A stretch of DNA of 64,000 nt, taken from contig ONIY01000009.1 in NCBI GenBank assembly GCA_900318065.1, forward strand, positions 41,260 to 105,259, written 5' to 3'. This document shows positions 60,583-64,000 of this stretch, in pieces. Under the pieces are notes generated by a model. The model was not told where the DNA came from. It did not search any database and worked only from the letters and a program-made list of their open reading frames with translations. This DNA is from an uncultured Prevotellaceae bacterium. Its GTDB lineage: Bacteria > Bacteroidota > Bacteroidia > Bacteroidales > Muribaculaceae. Position numbers and translations under genes: made by a program. Positions within the stretch are counted from its first letter, which is position 1. Each line of letters opens with the position of its first letter.

Positions 60583-62258
60583 ATAACAAGAAAACGATTA
60601 TCTATCAACTGCTTCCACGCTTGTTTACCAACTCTTGCGACCATTGTGTGGTTAACGGCAGCAAGCGCCAGAACGGCTGCGGCAAGATGAACGATATCAC
60701 CACGGCGGTGCTCAACAAGATTCGCGACATGGGCATCACTCATGTTTGGTACACAGGAGTGATAAGGCATGCGCTTAAGACTCAATACAGTGGCATCCCC
60801 AGCTGCAACCCTTATATCGTGAAGGGAAATGCTGGCTCGCCCTATGCCATTACCGACTATTACGATATCGACCCCGACATCGCTGTCAGGGTGAAGAATC
60901 GCATTGGTGAGTTCCAGAGGCTGGTGGCACGAACCCACGAGGCTGGCATGAAGGTGATAATCGACTTTGTGCCTAATCACGTTGCGCGCCAGTATCACAG
61001 CATCGCCAAGCCCGAGAACGTTGAGGACCTGGGAGCGACCGACAACAAGAACATTGCATTCTCGCCCATGAATAATTTTTACTACATGCCTGGGCAGCAG
61101 TTTGCTCCGTCAATCAACTTGGGGAAAGGCGATGAGTTCTATTACGAGAAGCCGGCCATGGCAACGGGCAACGACTGTTTCCACCCTTATCCCGGGGTTA
61201 ACGACTGGTATGAGACGGTGAAGTTGAACTATGGTATTGACTACGCCACTGGTCAGCGCCATTTCTCGCCCATCCCGTCCACGTGGCACAAGATGCGCGA
61301 CATCTTGCTCTACTGGGCGCAAATGGGGGTGGACGGCTTCCGCTGCGACATGGTGCACATGGTGCCGGTGGAGTTCTGGAACTGGGTGATTCCGCAGGTC
61401 AAGGAGCAATTCCCAGAACTGATTTTCATTGCCGAGCTTTACGACGTGGGCATCTATCGCGACTATATCTTCAATGGGCATTTCGACTATCTCTACGACA
61501 AGGTGTCGCTCTACGACACTCTGCGGGCAGTGGTCACCGGCAACGCTCGCGCAGCTGCGATAACTGGCTGCTGGCAGGCGGTGGAGGGAATTGGCGACCA
61601 CATGCTCAACTTCCTCGAGAATCACGACGAGCAGCGCATCGCATCCAGTGAGTTTGCCGGCGACGCCACTCGCGCACTGCCTGCACTGGTGGTGGCAACT
61701 ACCATGTCGAGGGCGCCGTTTATGGTTTATCACGGCCAGGAACTTGGCGAGCCAGCGCGCGATGCCGAGGGATTTAGCGGTCGTGACGGACGCACCACCA
61801 TCTTCGACTACTGGAGCGTCGACACCTTGCGACGCTGGTACAACGGCGGCAAGTGCGACACTGCGCGGCTCACCAGCGAGGAGCGACAGTTGCGTCGCTT
61901 CTACAAGAAACTGCTCAGGCTGTGCAACAGCGAGAAGGCTATCGCGCAGGGTGAGTTCTATGACCTGATGTATGTGAACGGCGATTCGCTCAACTGCGAC
62001 AAGGTCTATGCCTATTATCGTCACTGTGAAGGCGAGCGATTGCTCATTGTTGCCAACTTCAACGACCTAGATGAGACAGTCCATCTCAACACGCCCCAGC
62101 ATGCTTTCCAGGTGATGGGCATGGAATCGGGCACCTATCGTTGCAAGGAGTTGCTCTCGGGCAGCGAGATGTCGCTCAATGTCGTGCCAAGCGAGCCAGC
62201 CACTTTTGTCGTGCCAGCACGCAATGCCGTGATTATCAAACTCAATAGAAAAGATTAG
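60579..62258 (+). CDS. GH13-family alpha-amylase-like glycoside hydrolase, cytoplasmic
   Basis: 559 residues. GH13 barrel with nucleophile D257 in DGFRCDMVHM, acid/base E286 in FIAELYD and transition-state D350 in ENHDEQR. No signal peptide, so it works inside the cell, probably on stored or imported alpha-glucan (maltodextrin or glycogen). The region FSGRDGRTTIFDYWS (near 400) and a C-terminal beta domain (~460-559) are normal for the family. It is the last gene of the six-gene operon. Subfamily and product specificity are not resolved. Confidence 0.92.
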   Translation: MNNKKTIIYQLLPRLFTNSCDHCVVNGSKRQNGCGKMNDITTAVLNKIRDMGITHVWYTGVIRHALKTQYSGIPSCNPYIVKGNAGSPYAITDYYDIDPDIAVRVKNRIGEFQRLVARTHEAGMKVIIDFVPNHVARQYHSIAKPENVEDLGATDNKNIAFSPMNNFYYMPGQQFAPSINLGKGDEFYYEKPAMATGNDCFHPYPGVNDWYETVKLNYGIDYATGQRHFSPIPSTWHKMRDILLYWAQMGVDGFRCDMVHMVPVEFWNWVIPQVKEQFPELIFIAELYDVGIYRDYIFNGHFDYLYDKVSLYDTLRAVVTGNARAAAITGCWQAVEGIGDHMLNFLENHDEQRIASSEFAGDATRALPALVVATTMSRAPFMVYHGQELGEPARDAEGFSGRDGRTTIFDYWSVDTLRRWYNGGKCDTARLTSEERQLRRFYKKLLRLCNSEKAIAQGEFYDLMYVNGDSLNCDKVYAYYRHCEGERLLIVANFNDLDETVHLNTPQHAFQVMGMESGTYRCKELLSGSEMSLNVVPSEPATFVVPARNAVIIKLNRKD

Positions 62259-62317
62259 AAACTCAAGTTTCTGAAGTGATTATATATACATCAAAAGATT
62301 TCAATATTAGGCGATAA

Positions 62318-62345
62318 GCTCCCCCTCTAATTAGAGGGGGAATTG
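62318..62345 (+). repeat. G-rich hairpin family, minimal copy C
   Basis: Perfect 20-bp palindrome CCCCCTCTAATTAGAGGGGG at 62321-62340, followed by AATTG. It lacks the flanks of the other copies and may terminate the operon. Confidence 0.75.
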
Positions 62346-62438
62346 ACACACAGCTGTTTAACTATACTCATCGTTACAATAGAAACTTAAATTAGAAAAA
62401 AAATTATTTTTTGTATAGGATTTAATAAAATAATATAT

Positions 62439-62446
62439 TACTTTTG
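62439..62446 (+). promoter_or_regulatory. -7 box (TACTTTTG) of prs
   Basis: TAnnTTTG match 27 bases before the prs ATG at 62473. Confidence 0.5.
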
Positions 62447-62472
62447 CACTAAGATTTTAGACCTTCGTTATT

Positions 62473-63417
62473 ATGAGCAAAAAACCATTCAAAATTTTTT
62501 CGGGTAGATATTCTAAATATCTAACTACTGAGATAGCTAAGAAACTTGGTGTTGAAGTTGGTAAATTGCAAGTCAACGAGTTTGCCGACGGGGAGTTTCA
62601 GGTGTCGTATGAAGAGTCGGTGCGAGGCGATGAGATTTATCTTGTCCAGTCAATGTTCCCGCCCACCGATAACCTGATGGAACTCTTGCTCATGATCGAC
62701 GCGGCTAAAAGAGCCTCGGCTAAGTCGGTAACTGCGGTGATCCCCTATTTTGGATGGGCAAGGCAAGACCGCAAGGACAGGCCGCGTGTGTCGATAGCAG
62801 CTAAGCTGGTGGCTGGTATGCTCACCAGTGCTGGTGTAGACAGCATCATCACAATGGACCTTCATGCCGACCAGATTCAAGGCTTCTTCAACCTGCCGCT
62901 CAACCACCTCTATGCCTCCTCGGTATTTGTGCCTTACATCGACAGCCTCAAGCTCAAAGACATGGTATTTGCTTCGCCCGACGTGGGCGGCGCTAAGCGT
63001 GTGCTGGAGTATGCCAAGCACTACAAGGTGCCCATGGCGTTGTGCCACAAGCAGCGTGCACGTGCCAATGTGGTTGAGAAGATGACTATCATTGGCGACG
63101 TGAAGGACAAGAATGTGATTCTCGTCGACGATATGATTGACACCGCCGGAACAATTTGCACTGCTGCCGAGGTGATGATGAAGAATGGAGCTAAGTCGGT
63201 GAGGGCAATCGCGTCGCATGGCGTGATGAGCGACCCAGCTACCGAGCGCATCAACAAAAGCCCGCTCGTCGAGGTGGTGATTTCCGACTCTATCAACTAC
63301 GACACCAGCCGCAGCGAGAAGGTAAAGAGGGTATCGGTGGCAGGGCTCATCGCCGAGACAATCCAGCGCATCAACGACCACGAGTCAATAAGCTCACAAT
63401 ACCTGATTAACCACTAA
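62473..63417 (+). CDS. prs: Ribose-phosphate pyrophosphokinase
   Basis: 314 residues, class I PRPP synthase. It makes PRPP from ribose 5-phosphate and ATP for purine, pyrimidine, histidine and NAD synthesis. The flexible-loop region is at DRKDRPRVSIAAKLVA. The PRPP-binding loop is ILVDDMIDTAGTICTAAEVM (~216-235), and the ATP/histidine block is TMDLHADQIQGFF. Length is normal. It is monocistronic with its own promoter. A hairpin with a T run lies 90 bases downstream. Confidence 0.96.
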   Translation: MSKKPFKIFSGRYSKYLTTEIAKKLGVEVGKLQVNEFADGEFQVSYEESVRGDEIYLVQSMFPPTDNLMELLLMIDAAKRASAKSVTAVIPYFGWARQDRKDRPRVSIAAKLVAGMLTSAGVDSIITMDLHADQIQGFFNLPLNHLYASSVFVPYIDSLKLKDMVFASPDVGGAKRVLEYAKHYKVPMALCHKQRARANVVEKMTIIGDVKDKNVILVDDMIDTAGTICTAAEVMMKNGAKSVRAIASHGVMSDPATERINKSPLVEVVISDSINYDTSRSEKVKRVSVAGLIAETIQRINDHESISSQYLINH

Positions 63418-63419
63418 TA

Positions 63420-63500
63420 AAGTATAAAGTACTAAGGACGAAGTACAAAGTACAAAGGACGAGGTACAAAGTAGTACTAAGTACAAAGTACAAAGAGCGG
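63420..63500 (+). repeat. Short tandem array of GTACAAA/GGACGAA-like units after prs
   Basis: Units AAAGTACAAAG, AAGGACGAAG, ACTAAGTACAAAG repeat about eight times. The GGACGAA part is the reverse complement of the heptamers beside lpxA. Confidence 0.7.
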
Positions 63501-63506
63501 AGTATA

Positions 63507-63556
63507 ATGATGCAAGGCTTTTCGACGCCATAGGGTGCAGCTTTGCATCATTTTTA
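63507..63556 (+). terminator. Probable terminator of prs
   Basis: ATGATGCAAGGCT (63507-63519) pairs with AGCTTTGCATCAT (63539-63551) with one mismatch, then TTTTTA. The loop CGACGCCATAGGGTGC resembles the CACCGATAGGTGC repeats at 18.8 and 22.6 kb. Confidence 0.7.
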
Positions 63557-63584
63557 TTACTACACATCATTGTGCTGCTTTAGA

Positions 63585-63792
63585 TTAATGTGAGTTCGAC
63601 GAAAATAACTTGCTGTGTTTCAGCTGCTCCCCTAAGCTAGGGGAGCTGTCACGAAGTGACCCACAGGGGTATGGCAATTGCGAAATTGTAATTCCTTGAG
63701 TATATCATACTCCCCCCCTCCCCCCTCTATCTTAGAGGGGGAGTTGCTAACGCAGTGATTATCAAATAGTAAATTCGTCGAACTCACGTTAA
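63585..63792 (+). repeat. G-rich hairpin family, copy D, with terminal inverted repeats (MITE-like)
   Basis: Left end TTAATGTGAGTTCGACGAA and right end TTCGTCGAACTCACGTTAA are inverted repeats, mismatched at only a few positions. Inside are short hairpins (CTCCCCTAAGCTAGGGGAG) and the CCCCCTCTA/TAGAGGGGG hairpin (63721-63741). It encodes no protein. The rest of 63418-63937 shows no gene. Confidence 0.75.
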
Positions 63793-63937
63793 ATTAGCTG
63801 TTCCACTTCTCATAATTGAAATAGTGCGACGTCTATTTGTTAATGTTTGTTAAAGTCTCTGCTCTTCATGCAGTATTTCTCAACATTTGGTGTTTATAAA
63901 ATAACTAATAATATAACCTTCTTATGTGATTGCTATT

Positions 63938-64000
63938 ATGAAAAAGAGCCTTCTCTCCCTGTTTTTGATAATGAGTCTTGTGTGTTGTCGTGCCCAGGAT
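63938..64000 (+). CDS. Start of a secreted protein, cut by the window end
   Basis: 21 codons are visible: MKKSLLSLFLIMSLVCCRAQD, given as seen, a typical signal peptide with a cleavage site around CRA-QD or a possible lipobox at the cysteines. Nothing can be said about function. Confidence 0.7.
   Translation, partial: MKKSLLSLFLIMSLVCCRAQD

Noticed and set aside
63585-63792. An insertion sequence
   Set aside because: Only ~208 bp long with terminal inverted repeats but no transposase frame, so it is listed as a MITE-like repeat.

Overview
The window comes from a member of the Bacteroidales (Bacteroidota), most likely a gut lineage such as Muribaculaceae or a Prevotella relative. The evidence is direct. 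Genes are preceded by the Bacteroidota -7 box TAnnTTTG, several with TTG exactly 20 bases upstream, rather than by strong Shine-Dalgarno sites. There is an LpxC-FabZ fusion, a FeoA-FeoB fusion, and a 2493-residue SprA/Sov type IX secretion translocon next to ruvA. Most genes are core chromosomal genes. I see no prophage, IS transposase, CRISPR array, tRNA or rRNA.

Layout. 0-5 kb: end of an unknown gene, a PlsC-like acyltransferase, an omega-amidase-like nitrilase, luxS, a toxin-antitoxin-like pair (minus) and an ABC-F ATPase. 5.6-11.5 kb: a secreted C1 peptidase (minus), B3/B4-domain protein, threonylcarbamoyl-AMP synthase, lipoprotein thioredoxin, DbpA-like helicase (minus), an amphipathic-repeat lipoprotein (minus) and a YugP-like metallopeptidase. 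12-18.2 kb: a transglutaminase-like protein, NlpC/P60 endopeptidase, exported dipeptide epimerase, SGNH hydrolase and MBOAT acyltransferase, which look like an envelope (murein processing plus O-acylation) module. 18.2-23 kb: an accessory island of interspersed repeats, gene remnants and three AT-rich secreted proteins, two of them with near-identical GC-richer C-terminal tails resembling type IX sorting domains. 23-34 kb: feoAB (minus), ruvA and sprA. 34-44 kb: a lone ATPase, a small conserved protein, cyclophilin, M16 peptidase, DUF349 protein, undecaprenyl-phosphate sugar transferase and RecQ. 44-48.4 kb: htpG and a clpC lacking its N domain (both minus). 48.7-54 kb: gyrA and two paralogous TPR proteins. 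54-57 kb: lpxD, lpxC-fabZ and lpxA (minus). 57.4-62.3 kb: a very tightly packed six-gene operon (DUF1893, ECF S component, aldo/keto reductase-ferredoxin, thioredoxin-like, patatin, GH13). 62.4 kb to the end: prs, a repeat-rich gap and the first codons of a secreted protein.

The least ordinary part is the non-coding material. Between 5 and 26 kb the gaps carry a modular repeat system: a palindrome with a GTAGGGACA arm, a fixed ACCGATCCTCGATC-type spacer, a GCGCC..GGCGC mini-hairpin and a heptamer array, in the same order up to five times; a separate ~100-bp hairpin in three copies; and a ~155-bp sequence present in inverted orientation 17 kb apart. A second family with a CCCCCTCTA..TAGAGGGGG hairpin sits at 25.9, 43.9, 62.3 and 63.7 kb. 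At 18.9-22.2 kb these repeats surround what looks like a cassette-exchange locus for putative type IX secreted proteins, in the same window as the translocon gene sprA.
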